Shown in pieces: positions 25,643 to 35,091 of a stretch of 64,000 bases of DNA (position 1 is its first letter; each line of letters begins with the position of its first letter). Under the pieces are notes generated by a model that saw nothing but the letters and a program-made list of their open reading frames with translations, searched no databases and was not told the DNA's origin. The DNA lies in NCBI GenBank assembly GCA_021324935.1, contig JAJPIE010000067.1, positions 1-64,000 of the forward strand, in the 5' to 3' direction. Source of the DNA: Acidobacteriota bacterium. GTDB taxonomy: Bacteria > Acidobacteriota > Terriglobia > Acidiferrales > UBA7541. The position numbers were made by a program, and so were the translations under genes.

Positions 25643-26803
25643 TTGACTGACTACGACGTCCTCATTCTTGGCGGAGGCGCAGCCGGCCTCTTCTGCGCCA
25701 TCGAGGCCGGCAAAGGTGGCCGCCGCGTCGCCGTCCTCGAACGCGCCGAAAAAATCGGCAAAAAAATCCTCATTTCCGGCGGGGGACGCTGCAATTTCAC
25801 CAATCTCCACTGCCAGCCAAAGAATTTCCTCTCGCGGAATCCGCACTTCGCCAAGTCTGCCCTGGCTCGCTACACTCCCGCCGATTTCATCGCCCTTGTC
25901 GAAAAACACGGCATCGCCTACCACGAAAAAACGCTTGGCCAGCTATTCTGCGACAACTCGGCAACGCAAATCGTCTCGATGCTGGAATCCGAATGCCGTT
26001 CCGCCGGCGTCAAAATCGTCGTCAACGCCCAAATCCGCGAAGTGAGCCGCGACACCTCATTCGTCGTCCGCTGCGCAACCTCCGAATACCGCGCCCCAGC
26101 GCTCGTCGTCGCCACCGGCGGCCTCTCCATCCCCAAAATGGGCGCTACCCGTTACGGCTACGATCTCGCCAAGCAATTCGGCCTCGGAATCATTCCGCCG
26201 CGCCCCGCTCTGGTGCCGCTGGTCTTCCACGCCTCCGATCGCAAACGCTACTCCGACCTCGCCGGAGTCTCTGCCGAAATCATCGCCACCGCCGGCCGCG
26301 AGAGCTTCCGCGAAAAAATGCTCTTCACCCATCGCGGCCTCAGCGGTCCCGCTATCCTGCAAGCTTCCAGCTACTGGCATGAAGGCGAACCCTTGCAAAT
26401 TGATCTCGCCCCGGATCGCCGAGCCACGCAACCCATCCGCGAAGCCGGCACGCGCACCGCCGTTGCCGCCGAAAAAGCGCTCCAATCCTTCCTGCCCAAA
26501 CGCTTCGCCGAACGCTGGCTGCAATCTCATCCGCTGAAATCCTGGACCAACGCTTCGCTCGACGCCTTCGAAAGGGAATTGCACGCCTGGCAAGTTCGCC
26601 CCGCCGGCACCGAAGGCTTCGAAAAAGCCGAAGTCACCGCTGGCGGCGTGAACACCGACGATCTGTCCAGCAAAACCATGGAAGCCCGCAAGGTCCCCGG
26701 CCTATTCTTCATCGGCGAAGTCGTCGACGTCACCGGCCACCTCGGGGGCTTCAACTTTCAATGGGCTTGGTCCTCCGCCGCTGCCGCGGGCCGCGCCCTG
26801 TAG
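25643..26803 (+). CDS. HI0933-family FAD-dependent oxidoreductase
   Basis: This is 386 residues if the TTG at 25643 (GGTGA seven bases before) is used; a TTG six codons earlier is possible. The N-terminal FAD fold is clear (YDVLILGGGAAGLFCAIEAG) with the family segments KILISGGGRCNFTN and ATGGLSIPKMGATRYGYDLA, and the C-terminal FFIGEVVDVTGHLGGFNFQWAWSS. This family is found widely and includes YhiN-type enzymes of uncertain role. It is followed by larC after a 146-base repeat-bearing gap. Confidence 0.85.
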   Translation: MTDYDVLILGGGAAGLFCAIEAGKGGRRVAVLERAEKIGKKILISGGGRCNFTNLHCQPKNFLSRNPHFAKSALARYTPADFIALVEKHGIAYHEKTLGQLFCDNSATQIVSMLESECRSAGVKIVVNAQIREVSRDTSFVVRCATSEYRAPALVVATGGLSIPKMGATRYGYDLAKQFGLGIIPPRPALVPLVFHASDRKRYSDLAGVSAEIIATAGRESFREKMLFTHRGLSGPAILQASSYWHEGEPLQIDLAPDRRATQPIREAGTRTAVAAEKALQSFLPKRFAERWLQSHPLKSWTNASLDAFERELHAWQVRPAGTEGFEKAEVTAGGVNTDDLSSKTMEARKVPGLFFIGEVVDVTGHLGGFNFQWAWSSAAAAGRAL

Positions 26804-26949
26804 CACAGCCATTCCTGCTTGCCCTGAGCCTCGAAGGGGCTGTGCACCCGAGTCACGACCACGCATCAACGCACAGGCCAGAGTGCCTGTGCCACGTGGC
26901 TTTACCTCCGCGCGTCCTCTTCGTTACTATCAATGCTGGTTTTTCTCGT
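26804..26949. repeat. repeat-bearing gap before larC
   Basis: It contains TTGCCCTGAGCCTCGAAGGGG (26839-26858), a relative of the motif seen near 16286, and a GCACAGGC-type palindrome (26871-26893). Confidence 0.55.
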
Positions 26950-28128
26950 ATGAACCTTGCCTACTTCGACTGCTTCAGCGGTATCTCCGGCGACATGACC
27001 CTAGGCGCCATCCTCGACGCCGGCGTCTCCCTCGACCATCTCCGCCGCGAACTCCGCTCCCTCGGCCTCCCCGGCTGGGAACTCACCGCCGAAAAAGTCT
27101 GGAAAAACGGCATGGCTGCCACCTGCGCCAAAGTGCGCGCGCAGGACGCGCAAACCCATCGCTCGCTCAGCACGATTCTCCATATCCTCGAAAAATCCAG
27201 CCTTGCCACCAACGTCAAGCAGCAAGCCTCCGCCATTTTCCGGAAACTCGGCGAAGCGGAAGCCGCCGTCCACGACGTCCCGCTCGAGAAAATTCACTTC
27301 CACGAAGTCGGCGCCGTCGACGCCATTGTGGACATTGTCGGCGCCTGCATTGGCTTTGCCGCGCTCGGCATCGACTCCTTCGCCTGCTCCGCGCTCAATG
27401 TCGGCGCCGGCACCGCGAATATGGCCCACGGAATCCTGCCCGTGCCTGCTCCGGCCACCGCGCGCCTGTTGCTCGGCAAGCCCACGTATTCGACCGGCAT
27501 CCAAAAGGAACTTGTCACGCCCACTGGCGCCTCGATCGTCGCTACGCTTTGCACTTCCTTTGGGCCACAACCTCCCATGAGCGTCTCCGCCATCGGCTAC
27601 GGAGCCGGCACCGCCGATCTGGAAGCCCAGCCCAACGTCCTCCGCCTGATGATCGGCGAAGCCGCCACCCGGCATTCCGCTGCCACTTCCGAAATCATCC
27701 GCGTCCTCGAAGCCAATCTCGACGACATGAACCCGCAAATCTACGGCTATTTTCTCGAAAAAGCGCTCGCCGCCGGCGCGCTCGATGTTTTCTCCACTCC
27801 AGTTCAAATGAAAAAGAATCGTCCGGGCATGCTCGTCACCGTCCTCTGCAAACCCGAAGATGAAGCCAATTTCCACGACATCTTTTTCGCCGAAACCACC
27901 ACCTTGGGCGTCCGCAGCTATGCCGCCGAACGCCGCATCCTCGCCCGCCACTGGGAAACCGTGCACACCCCTTTCGGCGACGTGCGCATCAAAGTCGCCC
28001 GGCTCAACGGCCATGTTCGCCAGGCTTCGCCGGAATTCGAAGATTGCCGTAAACTGGCGGAAGCGCAGAATGTGCCGCTACATCGCGTCATGGAAGAAGC
28101 CATGCGTCGTTGGTCGGCCAGGGAATAG
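26950..28128 (+). CDS. larC: LarC, nickel insertion protein of the pincer-nucleotide cofactor
   Basis: This is 392 residues from the ATG MNLAYFDCFSGISGDM. LarC inserts nickel into the pyridinium bis-thiocarboxylate mononucleotide to complete the Ni-pincer cofactor of LarA-type racemases. The family pattern is clear: SGDMTLGAILDAG, IHFHEVGAVDAIVDIVG, then ELVTPTGASI and a C-terminal half beginning around residue 255 (LEANLDDMNPQIYG). Unlike the lactobacillus gene, which needs a frameshift, this is one uninterrupted frame. larB is not seen; larE lies 10 kb away. Confidence 0.93.
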   Translation: MNLAYFDCFSGISGDMTLGAILDAGVSLDHLRRELRSLGLPGWELTAEKVWKNGMAATCAKVRAQDAQTHRSLSTILHILEKSSLATNVKQQASAIFRKLGEAEAAVHDVPLEKIHFHEVGAVDAIVDIVGACIGFAALGIDSFACSALNVGAGTANMAHGILPVPAPATARLLLGKPTYSTGIQKELVTPTGASIVATLCTSFGPQPPMSVSAIGYGAGTADLEAQPNVLRLMIGEAATRHSAATSEIIRVLEANLDDMNPQIYGYFLEKALAAGALDVFSTPVQMKKNRPGMLVTVLCKPEDEANFHDIFFAETTTLGVRSYAAERRILARHWETVHTPFGDVRIKVARLNGHVRQASPEFEDCRKLAEAQNVPLHRVMEEAMRRWSARE

Positions 28129-28423
28129 CTCGGCAAGTTGTCAGCCGTAAACTGTACGCTGAGCCATACGCTTTAAGCCGTTCGCTTATTGCCCTTAGCC
28201 AATAGCCGTTTGTCGGATGCGTAACTCCGTTGGCGATCGGCTTCTGTCGTAGAATTGTAGAGCCCGCCTTCTGAGGCGGGCCGTCCGCAACTTCTCGCAG
28301 AGAACGGTCGCGCCACTCGCAAGACGAACCGACTCTTCTCTCTTGCTTATGGCTAACAGCTAAAGGCCCTTAGCCTGATGCTGGCGGCTAACAGCGTACG
28401 GCTTTTAGTCCAGAGACACCCGA
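28129..28423. repeat. repeat-rich gap between larC and metG
   Basis: It holds CCCGCCTTCTGAGGCGGG (28263-28280), also found in similar form at 61367, and GCTTATGGCTAACAGCT (28345-28361), repeated exactly at 35062-35078. Much of the rest is made of related GCTTA/TTAGCC words. No gene or promoter was recognised. Confidence 0.5.
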
Positions 28424-30412
28424 ATGCCAGAGAACAAAGAAAAGTTCTACCTCACCACGCCCATCTATTACACCAACGGGCTGCCCCACATCGGTCACAC
28501 TTACACCACCATCGTCGCCGATGTCATCCGCCGCTATAAGCGTATGCGCGGCTATGACGTGGTCATGACCACCGGCACCGATGAGCACGGCGTCAACGTT
28601 GAACGCGCCGCCAAGAAGGCCGGTGTCCCGGAATCCGAATTTGTCGCCACAATGGCCGACGCTTGGCGCGCTCTCTGGGACGAACTCGGCATTCCTGCCG
28701 ACGAATTTGTCCGCACCACCGATCTCAAGCACGTGCGCACCGTCCAGTGGCTCTTCCGCCAGTGCCGCGAGAACGGCTACGTTTATAAAGGCCATTACAC
28801 CGGCCTCTACTGCGTTTACGACAACGCCTTCGTCACCGAGCCCAATCCCGGCAATCTCTGCCCGGATTGCGATCGTCCGCTGGAAACCGTCACCGAAGAA
28901 AACTATTTCTTCAAACTTTCCGCTTTCCAGAAACCGCTGCTCGATTTCTATCGCAAGAATCCCGAATTCATTCAGCCGGAAACTCGCAGAAACGAAATCA
29001 TCAGCTTCGTCGAAGGCGGCCTGAAAGACCTCAGCATCACCCGCACCACCATCCGCTGGGGCATTCCCGTTCCCGGCGAAGAGCCGCACGTCTTCTACGT
29101 CTGGTTCGACGCCCTCACCGCGTATCTCAGCGCCGTCGGCGGCCCCGAATGGGAAAAGCGTGGTATGTGGCCCGCGGACCTGCATCTAGTGGGAAAGGAC
29201 ATCATCCGTTTCCACACCGTCTATTGGCCCGCGTTCCTCATGGCTGCCATGCTGCCCGTTCCCAAGCAGGTTTGGGCGCACGGCTGGTTCCTGATGGACG
29301 CCGCCAAAATGAGCAAGTCCAAGGGCAACGTCGTCCTGCCGCGACCCATCGTCAACATGCTTGGCATGGACGCGCTGCGCTATTTCCTGCTGCGCGAAGT
29401 CGTCTTCGGCCAGGACGGCAACTTCAGCTACGACGCGCTCGTCACCCGCTATAACAGCGACCTCGCCAACGGCCTCGGCAATCTCGCCAGCCGCACTGCC
29501 GCCCTCATCGAGAAGAACTTCGCCGGCAAGATCCCGAAGCCCGGCGCGCATCAGCCGCAGGACGAAGCCCTCGCCAGCGAAACCCGGAATGCCATTGGTG
29601 ATGTCCTGGAGAATTACGACAAACTGAATTTCGCCCGCATGCTCGAAGCCATCTGGGCGGTCATCGCCGCTGCCGACAAATATCTCACCAGCGAACAGCC
29701 CTGGGCTCTCGGCGCTTCCGAAGCCGATCAAAGCCGCAAAGGCACGATCTTGTGGACCGTCGCGGAGCTTCTCCGCATCGTCGCGGCGCTTGCTTATCCG
29801 GTCTTGCCGGACAGCACATCGAAAATCTGGTCGCTGCTCGGCCAGTCCGGTTCGCCCGGCGCTTTTGCGCTCGACGGCCTGCGTTGGGGCCAGCTCGTTC
29901 CTGGCGCCGCGCTTGGCAAGGCACAGACACTGTTTCCGCGTGTGGAAAAAACTGAAGCAATCGAGAGGATCGAAGCCATGGCAAACGAAGAACTCAATCC
30001 AACACCCGCGCAGGCCCCGGCTGCCGCGCCTGCGGCCCCCTCGGGTGCCGGTGCCGCGGCCCCTGCTGCCCCAGCGGCATCCGCCCAAATCGGCATCGAA
30101 GATTTCACCAAGGTCGAAATGCGGGTCGGCCAGATCAAGACCGCCGAGCGCATCGTCGGCGCCGACAAGCTCCTGAAGCTCACCGTGGACATCGGCACGG
30201 AAATTCGTCAAATTTGCGCCGGCATCGCGCAATACTACCAGCCCGAATCGCTCATCGGCCGCAAAGTCGCCGTCGTCGTTAATCTCGCGCCGCGCAAACT
30301 TCGCGGCGTCGAGTCCAACGGCATGATCGTCGCCGCCTCGGTCGGCCCCGAAGGCCGCCCCGTCCTAACCGCCTTCCTCGAAGACGTCGAAGTCGGCGCT
30401 CGCCTGAAGTGA
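28424..30412 (+). CDS. metG: methionyl-tRNA synthetase with C-terminal tRNA-binding domain
   Basis: This is 662 residues. It charges elongator and initiator tRNA-Met in the cytoplasm. HIGH is at 22-25 (GLPHIGHTY) and KMSKS at about 295-299 (AAKMSKSKGN). A single Cys pair (CPDCDRP, about 146-149) marks the zinc knuckle region. After an Ala/Pro-rich linker (about 535-555) a tRNA-binding EMAPII-like domain (IEDFTKVEMRVGQI to the end) gives the dimerising form. The ATG follows a repeat-rich gap. Confidence 0.96.
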   Translation: MPENKEKFYLTTPIYYTNGLPHIGHTYTTIVADVIRRYKRMRGYDVVMTTGTDEHGVNVERAAKKAGVPESEFVATMADAWRALWDELGIPADEFVRTTDLKHVRTVQWLFRQCRENGYVYKGHYTGLYCVYDNAFVTEPNPGNLCPDCDRPLETVTEENYFFKLSAFQKPLLDFYRKNPEFIQPETRRNEIISFVEGGLKDLSITRTTIRWGIPVPGEEPHVFYVWFDALTAYLSAVGGPEWEKRGMWPADLHLVGKDIIRFHTVYWPAFLMAAMLPVPKQVWAHGWFLMDAAKMSKSKGNVVLPRPIVNMLGMDALRYFLLREVVFGQDGNFSYDALVTRYNSDLANGLGNLASRTAALIEKNFAGKIPKPGAHQPQDEALASETRNAIGDVLENYDKLNFARMLEAIWAVIAAADKYLTSEQPWALGASEADQSRKGTILWTVAELLRIVAALAYPVLPDSTSKIWSLLGQSGSPGAFALDGLRWGQLVPGAALGKAQTLFPRVEKTEAIERIEAMANEELNPTPAQAPAAAPAAPSGAGAAAPAAPAASAQIGIEDFTKVEMRVGQIKTAERIVGADKLLKLTVDIGTEIRQICAGIAQYYQPESLIGRKVAVVVNLAPRKLRGVESNGMIVAASVGPEGRPVLTAFLEDVEVGARLK

Positions 30413-30565
30413 GGACAGTCTCTTCTCTGTCATCCTGGCCGGAGTGCCGCATCTTTGCGGCACGCAGCGGAGGGATCGGGGCAGAAACGTAACTTGGGCA
30501 CGGTTCGATCTACGTGAACGGCCGCTTTCTGATTGCGGACATCTGATTACGGATTACTCTCGTCC
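30413..30565. repeat. intergenic repeats between metG and tatD
   Basis: A GTCATCCTGGCC element with an internal GTGCCGCA-TCTT-TGCGGCAC hairpin (30429-30480) is followed by CTGATTAC/GATTAC simple-sequence words (30528-30557) that run almost up to the tatD start. Confidence 0.5.
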
Positions 30566-31378
30566 ATGGATCTCATTGACTCCCACGCCCACATCGACTT
30601 CCCCCAATTCGACGCCGACCGCGACGCCATGCTCGCGCGCGCCCGCGCCGCCAGCGTCTCCACGATCCTCGCGATCGGCGTTGGCCCCGGCCCTGAAAAA
30701 CTTGACGCTGCCCTCCCTTACGCCGAAGCCCACGACTGGATTTACACCACCGTCGGCATTCACCCGCACGAAGCCAAGGAAGTCACTCCCGCCCATCTCG
30801 ACACCCTCTCCAAACTTGCCCGGCACCCCAAAGTGATCGCCTTCGGCGAAATCGGCCTCGACTACTACTACGACCACTCTCCGCGTGAGGTCCAGGAACG
30901 CGTCTTCCGCCAGCAGATGGAACTCGCTGCCGCCGCCAAACTCCCCATCGTCATCCACTGCCGCGACGCCTGGGATGACTGCCTGCGCATCCTCGACGAC
31001 GCCTGGAAGCCTACCGGCCTCGGCGGCATCCTGCACTGCTTCGCCGGCACCCTCGAACACGCGCGTCACGGCATCGATTTGGGTTTTATGGTATCGTTCA
31101 CCGGCAACTTGACGTACCCCAAGGCTCAAGGCATTCGCGACGTGGCAAAAGCTCTGCCCCTTTCGAACGTTTTGATCGAAACGGACTCTCCGTTTCTCGC
31201 TCCGCAGCCCTTTCGTGGCAAGAGAAACGAGCCCGCTTACGTTCTGGAGGTGGCAAAGACTCTCGCGAATGTGAGAAACTTGGACTTACTGGAAACAGCC
31301 GCGGCGACTTCCGGGAATTTCCGGCGGTTCTTCCGGTTGCCACGGCCGGACGCGTCCTCGGCCGTTTTGCCCCGCTGA
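30566..31378 (+). CDS. tatD: TatD-family metal-dependent DNase
   Basis: This is 270 residues from the ATG MDLIDSHAHID. Metal ligands of the TatD TIM barrel are in place: His7, His9, Glu95 (FGEIGLDYY), His131 (VIHCRDAW), His157 (LHCFAGT) and Asp207 (ETDSPFLAP). It acts as a 3'-5' exonuclease or D-aminoacyl-type hydrolase in the cytoplasm. It follows metG, a common neighbour in bacteria. The end is slightly extended beyond the usual NFRRFF helix. Confidence 0.92.
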   Translation: MDLIDSHAHIDFPQFDADRDAMLARARAASVSTILAIGVGPGPEKLDAALPYAEAHDWIYTTVGIHPHEAKEVTPAHLDTLSKLARHPKVIAFGEIGLDYYYDHSPREVQERVFRQQMELAAAAKLPIVIHCRDAWDDCLRILDDAWKPTGLGGILHCFAGTLEHARHGIDLGFMVSFTGNLTYPKAQGIRDVAKALPLSNVLIETDSPFLAPQPFRGKRNEPAYVLEVAKTLANVRNLDLLETAAATSGNFRRFFRLPRPDASSAVLPR

Positions 31379-31436
31379 CAGGGAGCGGGAGCGGAGATCG
31401 GACATCGCCTTACTGACCGTCAGAGAGATTTTTGAA

Positions 31437-32396
31437 TTGGTGCGCGAAGACCTCGTCAAGGTCGAGCAGGAACTCTCGCGCCAAAGCGCCTCCGCCTATC
31501 AGCCGGTCTCCGAAATCACAAGCTATTTGCTTGGTGGAGGAGGGAAGCGCCTTCGCCCCGCACTGCTTCTCCTTGCCCATGGCTATGCTACCGGAAGCGA
31601 AGGCAACCGCCAGAGCGCTATTAAACTTGCCGCTGTCGTCGAACTCCTCCACAGCGCCACCCTGATTCACGACGATGTCATCGACTCCGCGGACACCCGC
31701 CGCGGCCGCCCCTCCGCCAATTCCCGTTGGGGCAATCATCGCAGCGTCCTCGCCGGCGACTGGCTCTACATGCAGTCCTTTCAGATCGCCCTGCAGGAAC
31801 GTAATTTCCACGTCCTCGACATTCTCATTGATCTCACACAAAAGATGGTCGAAGGCGAATTGTTGCAGCTCGAGAAGATCGGCCGCATCGATGTCTCTGA
31901 AGAAGACGCGCTGAAGCTTTCCAATTACAAAACCGCCTGCCTCTTCAGCGGCTGCGCCCGCCTTGGCGGCGTGCTCGGCGGCCTCGGCGAAGAGCACGAA
32001 AAAGCCCTCGACGACTACGGCCGCTATGCTGGTCTTGCTTTTCAGTTAGTCGACGATTTGCTGGACTTCACCGCTTCCAGCGAGCAGCTTGGGAAACCTG
32101 TCCTTAGCGATCTCAAGGAAGGCAAGGTCACCCTTCCGCTCATCTATGCCATGCAAAACGGCCACAGCGAAGCCCGCGAAATGGTCGCTTGCGTCTTACA
32201 CGAAAAAGAATTCCTTTCCGTCCAACCGGAAACGCTGGTCGCGCTCGTCCGCGATTCCGGAGCCCTCGACCGCACCCGCAATCTCGCTCTCGAATACGCC
32301 GTCCGCGCCAAAGCCTGCCTCAACGGCAGCGGCTATTCCGAATACGCCCGCGCCCTCACCACTCTCCCCGACTTCATCCTCGATCGCGAATACTAG
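31437..32396 (+). CDS. trans-polyprenyl diphosphate synthase
   Basis: This is at least 319 residues. It condenses isoprenyl diphosphates. The first Asp-rich motif is DDVID (79-83) and the second VDDLLD (about 206-211); GGGGKRLRP and GEGEL-like LLQLE segments fit. The start is uncertain: the TTG used has no good ribosome site, and in-frame coding-like sequence (TVREIFELVREDL) extends upstream to at least a CTG at 31413, with no ATG before the tatD stop. Long-chain (octaprenyl/nonaprenyl) product for quinones is the usual role of this subgroup. Confidence 0.88.
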   Translation: MVREDLVKVEQELSRQSASAYQPVSEITSYLLGGGGKRLRPALLLLAHGYATGSEGNRQSAIKLAAVVELLHSATLIHDDVIDSADTRRGRPSANSRWGNHRSVLAGDWLYMQSFQIALQERNFHVLDILIDLTQKMVEGELLQLEKIGRIDVSEEDALKLSNYKTACLFSGCARLGGVLGGLGEEHEKALDDYGRYAGLAFQLVDDLLDFTASSEQLGKPVLSDLKEGKVTLPLIYAMQNGHSEAREMVACVLHEKEFLSVQPETLVALVRDSGALDRTRNLALEYAVRAKACLNGSGYSEYARALTTLPDFILDREY

Positions 32397-32597
32397 AGTC
32401 ATCTCGCAGTTTGCAATAAGGCGAAGAAACTTATTTCCCCAAGGTTCCACTCTTGCCCGACGATGGTTTCGAAGCAGGCGGTCCAAATTCCCGCCGTCGA
32501 CAACCGACACTTGGCAGGTTTCCATGGCCCCCTCGCGCGGCCTTCCGCAACGCACCCTTCCCCATTTTTCGCCTAGGTGGCAGAAAATAGGCCGTTT

Positions 32598-32635
32598 GTT
32601 CACCCCTGCGTAAAGGAGGGCGGTGAACGCTTTTT
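32598..32635 (+). terminator. possible weak terminator upstream of the secreted protein
   Basis: GTTCACC (32598-32604) pairs with GGTGAAC (32622-32628) around a 17-base loop, then GCTTTTT follows. It lies after the polyprenyl synthase and 50 bases before the next ATG. The long loop makes it weak. Confidence 0.3.
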
Positions 32636-32684
32636 GGCGACCTAGCTGCCTCAACGCGCAACGGCCGGTTCACGGCCCTTTCAA

Positions 32685-33542
32685 ATGCTAAAGCACCTGC
32701 CTCAACTGTTCTTCGCCGCCGCTGCAATCACCCCCTTTTGCTGTGCTCGTGGCACGGCTCAGCAGCCACCCCGGCCGGTTCCGCCGGCAGAATCACCTTC
32801 CTCCACCGCGGTTGCCGCACCCCAGGACCAGATTATTCTCCCGGCCGGCACCCGGCTGGCTCTAATGCTCCAGAGCGGTCTTTCCACGCGAACCGCTAAA
32901 CCCGGCGATAGTGTTTATTTTCAAACCATCTACCCCGTCGCGCGGAACAACCGAATCGTTATTCCCATGGGTAGCTTCGTTCGCGGCGAAGTGGTCAGCG
33001 CCAAGCCTGCCGGCCGCCTTAAAGGTCGTGCCGAATTGCTCATCCGCATGAACCTGCTGACCTTTTCAAACGGCTACACCGTTGATCTGGCAGCGATTCC
33101 GGCAAGCCTGAGTGAAAGCTCCAGACTGTTTGTGGAAGATGGGGGGAAAATTGCAGCTGCTCCAGGGAAAGCGATAGATCCGGCAAGCGCAGTCGGCGCA
33201 GCCACTTTGGCGGGGCTGGCGCTGGGAACCTATGGCGGCCTGATAGGATCGGTTTCAACCGGCTCGCCTCATGCGCTTGGTGCAGGTGTGGCCGCTGGCG
33301 GAGGCACGGGCCTGCTCACAGGCGTACTCGTAGCTGTCTTTTCACACGGTCCTGAAGCGGAACTTCGTCCCGGTACAACCGTGGACGCGATTTTGAATCA
33401 TCCAGTTCTTCTGAGCGCATCTCAACTTCCACCGAGTACTTCCGGCGTTGCCCCTGTCCAGTCAACAGCGGCTCCGCGGAGTGAAAAATCTCCGCGCCGC
33501 TGTTGCGGATTGCCGCGGCCATGGTCATTTTTCCGCCCTTGA
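32685..33542 (+). CDS. secreted protein of unknown function
   Basis: This is 285 residues with a hydrophobic N-terminus (LFFAAAAITPFCC), a Pro-rich stretch, then a beta-rich domain beginning LPAGTRLALMLQSGLST and GDSVYFQTIYPVA, IPMGSFVRGEV. A Gly/Ala-rich region with a likely hydrophobic span (LTGVLVAVFSHG) follows at 185-220. The C-terminal 40 residues are low complexity and may be a drifted end. The PAGT domain resembles periplasmic parts found in conjugation or secretion proteins (TrbI-like), but this is weak. Probably periplasmic. Confidence 0.6.
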   Translation: MLKHLPQLFFAAAAITPFCCARGTAQQPPRPVPPAESPSSTAVAAPQDQIILPAGTRLALMLQSGLSTRTAKPGDSVYFQTIYPVARNNRIVIPMGSFVRGEVVSAKPAGRLKGRAELLIRMNLLTFSNGYTVDLAAIPASLSESSRLFVEDGGKIAAAPGKAIDPASAVGAATLAGLALGTYGGLIGSVSTGSPHALGAGVAAGGGTGLLTGVLVAVFSHGPEAELRPGTTVDAILNHPVLLSASQLPPSTSGVAPVQSTAAPRSEKSPRRCCGLPRPWSFFRP

Positions 33543-33794
33543 AGGCTGCCGCTCAATTTCATCCAAGCGGCGGCTTCCGTTTGTTGGCTTCTGGCTTTTT
33601 GGTTTCCTCTGTGGCTTCCGCCTCTGTTGCCTATTCTTTCCAGGAACTCACCGCCGTCGGAAGGCACTCTCTTTCCGCAGATAGGATCACGATTGTCCCC
33701 TGGCCATTTTTTCCCACTGCGCTGTTATACTCAGGATCCCATCCTTCCTGTCCGATTAAACTTCATGATTGTGATACGTTGAGTTGAGTTCATC

Positions 33795-34733
33795 ATGCTG
33801 CCCTTCAAACTTATTTATCACGAAAGTTACGACTTGCACCTGGGCGCGCACGTTTTCCCTTCGCAAAAATTCCGCCTCGTTCACGACAAGCTCCTCAACG
33901 ATGGCATCGCCCAAGTCGAAGACTTCCTTCGCCCCGAGCCCGCCTCCGACGAGGACATCCTCCGCGTCCACACCGGCGACTGGGTCCACAAACTCAAAAC
34001 CGGCACGCTCTCCCACTCCGAACAGATGAAACTCGAAGTCCCGTACTCGGCCGAACTTGTCCGCGCCTTCTGGCTGGCCGCCGGTGGCACCATCGTCGCC
34101 GCTGAATCCGCTTTGCGCGATGGCTTCGGCTGCAACATCGGCGGCGGCTTCCACCACGCCTTTCCCGGCCACGGCGAAGGTTTCTGCGCCATTCACGATG
34201 TCGCCGTCGCCATTCGCGCTCTGCAGTCACGCGGGGAAATCAACCGCGCCATGGTCGTCGATACCGACGTCCACCACGGCAACGGCACCGCCGCCATTTT
34301 CGCCAAGGATCGCTCGGTCTTCACCCTTTCGATCCATCAGCTCAACAATTACCCGGCTCACAAACCGCATTCCTCGCTTGATATCAATCTCGAAGACGGC
34401 GTGGGCGACGACGATTATCTTGCCGCCCTGCTTCCCGCGGTGAAGAAATCAATCCAGGAGTTTCAGCCGGAGATGCTCTTTTATGTCGGAGGCGCCGATC
34501 CCTATTGCGAGGACCAGCTCGGCGGCTTGAATCTCACCCTGAAGGGACTAAAGCGGCGCGACGCGGGCGTTTTCGAGGAAGCCCGCAAACGCGGCATCCC
34601 TGTGGTCACCGCGCAAGCCGGAGGCTACGCTCGCCGCGTCGAAGACACCGTTCAAATCCATATCAACACCATCCTCGCCGCCCGCGAAACCGCCGAAATA
34701 TTCCCCACGCAAGCCGACGCCGCCTCTCCCTAG
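33795..34733 (+). CDS. histone-deacetylase-family (AcuC-like) deacetylase
   Basis: This is 312 residues. The arginase/deacetylase fold is supported by His120-His121 (GGFHHAFPGH), DTDVHHGNGT with metal ligands Asp158 and His160, Asp235 (VGGADPY) and the active-site Tyr278 (GGYA). In bacteria these zinc enzymes deacetylate proteins, acetylpolyamines or acetoin-pathway targets. A short variant of the AcuC family is likely. It is flanked by repeat-bearing gaps. Confidence 0.85.
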   Translation: MLPFKLIYHESYDLHLGAHVFPSQKFRLVHDKLLNDGIAQVEDFLRPEPASDEDILRVHTGDWVHKLKTGTLSHSEQMKLEVPYSAELVRAFWLAAGGTIVAAESALRDGFGCNIGGGFHHAFPGHGEGFCAIHDVAVAIRALQSRGEINRAMVVDTDVHHGNGTAAIFAKDRSVFTLSIHQLNNYPAHKPHSSLDINLEDGVGDDDYLAALLPAVKKSIQEFQPEMLFYVGGADPYCEDQLGGLNLTLKGLKRRDAGVFEEARKRGIPVVTAQAGGYARRVEDTVQIHINTILAARETAEIFPTQADAASP

Positions 34734-35091
34734 GGCCCTCCTGCGGGGTTCGCGCGTTGTACTCCCAATGGTTCTGCTCGCCACGCCGCTCTTCGTTGTG
34801 CAGGGGCGGCTTCTTGCCCTGACCCTTGCGAAGGGGCATGCCGCTTCTGCCGAGTTGCCATCCCCGCCACCGCTCTCCGCTCTCTTGCTAAAGCTTAGTA
34901 GGTTCTGTTCGTTTCCCTCTTCATTGTGCGCAGTGGGGAAAATTGTCATCCCGAATCCCCGCGGTTTTTGCGGGGTGAGGGATCTGCTTCTTGCTCCCGG
35001 CGTCCTGCACCGCCGGGATTTCAACAGCGCCAGTCTAACGGCTAATTCCTCACAGCTTGTCGCTTATGGCTAACAGCTTATGCCCTACACC
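34734..35091. repeat. repeat-rich gap between convergent genes
   Basis: It contains a TGCAGGGGCGGCTTCTTGCCC element (34799-34819) with a CCTTGCGAAGGGG follow-on, a GTCATCCCGA element with a GCGGTTTTTGCGG core (34945-34988), and GCTTATGGCTAACAGCT (35062-35078). No gene is seen. Confidence 0.55.

Noticed and set aside
26950..28128. a programmed frameshift in larC
   Set aside because: The gene is a single open frame covering both halves.
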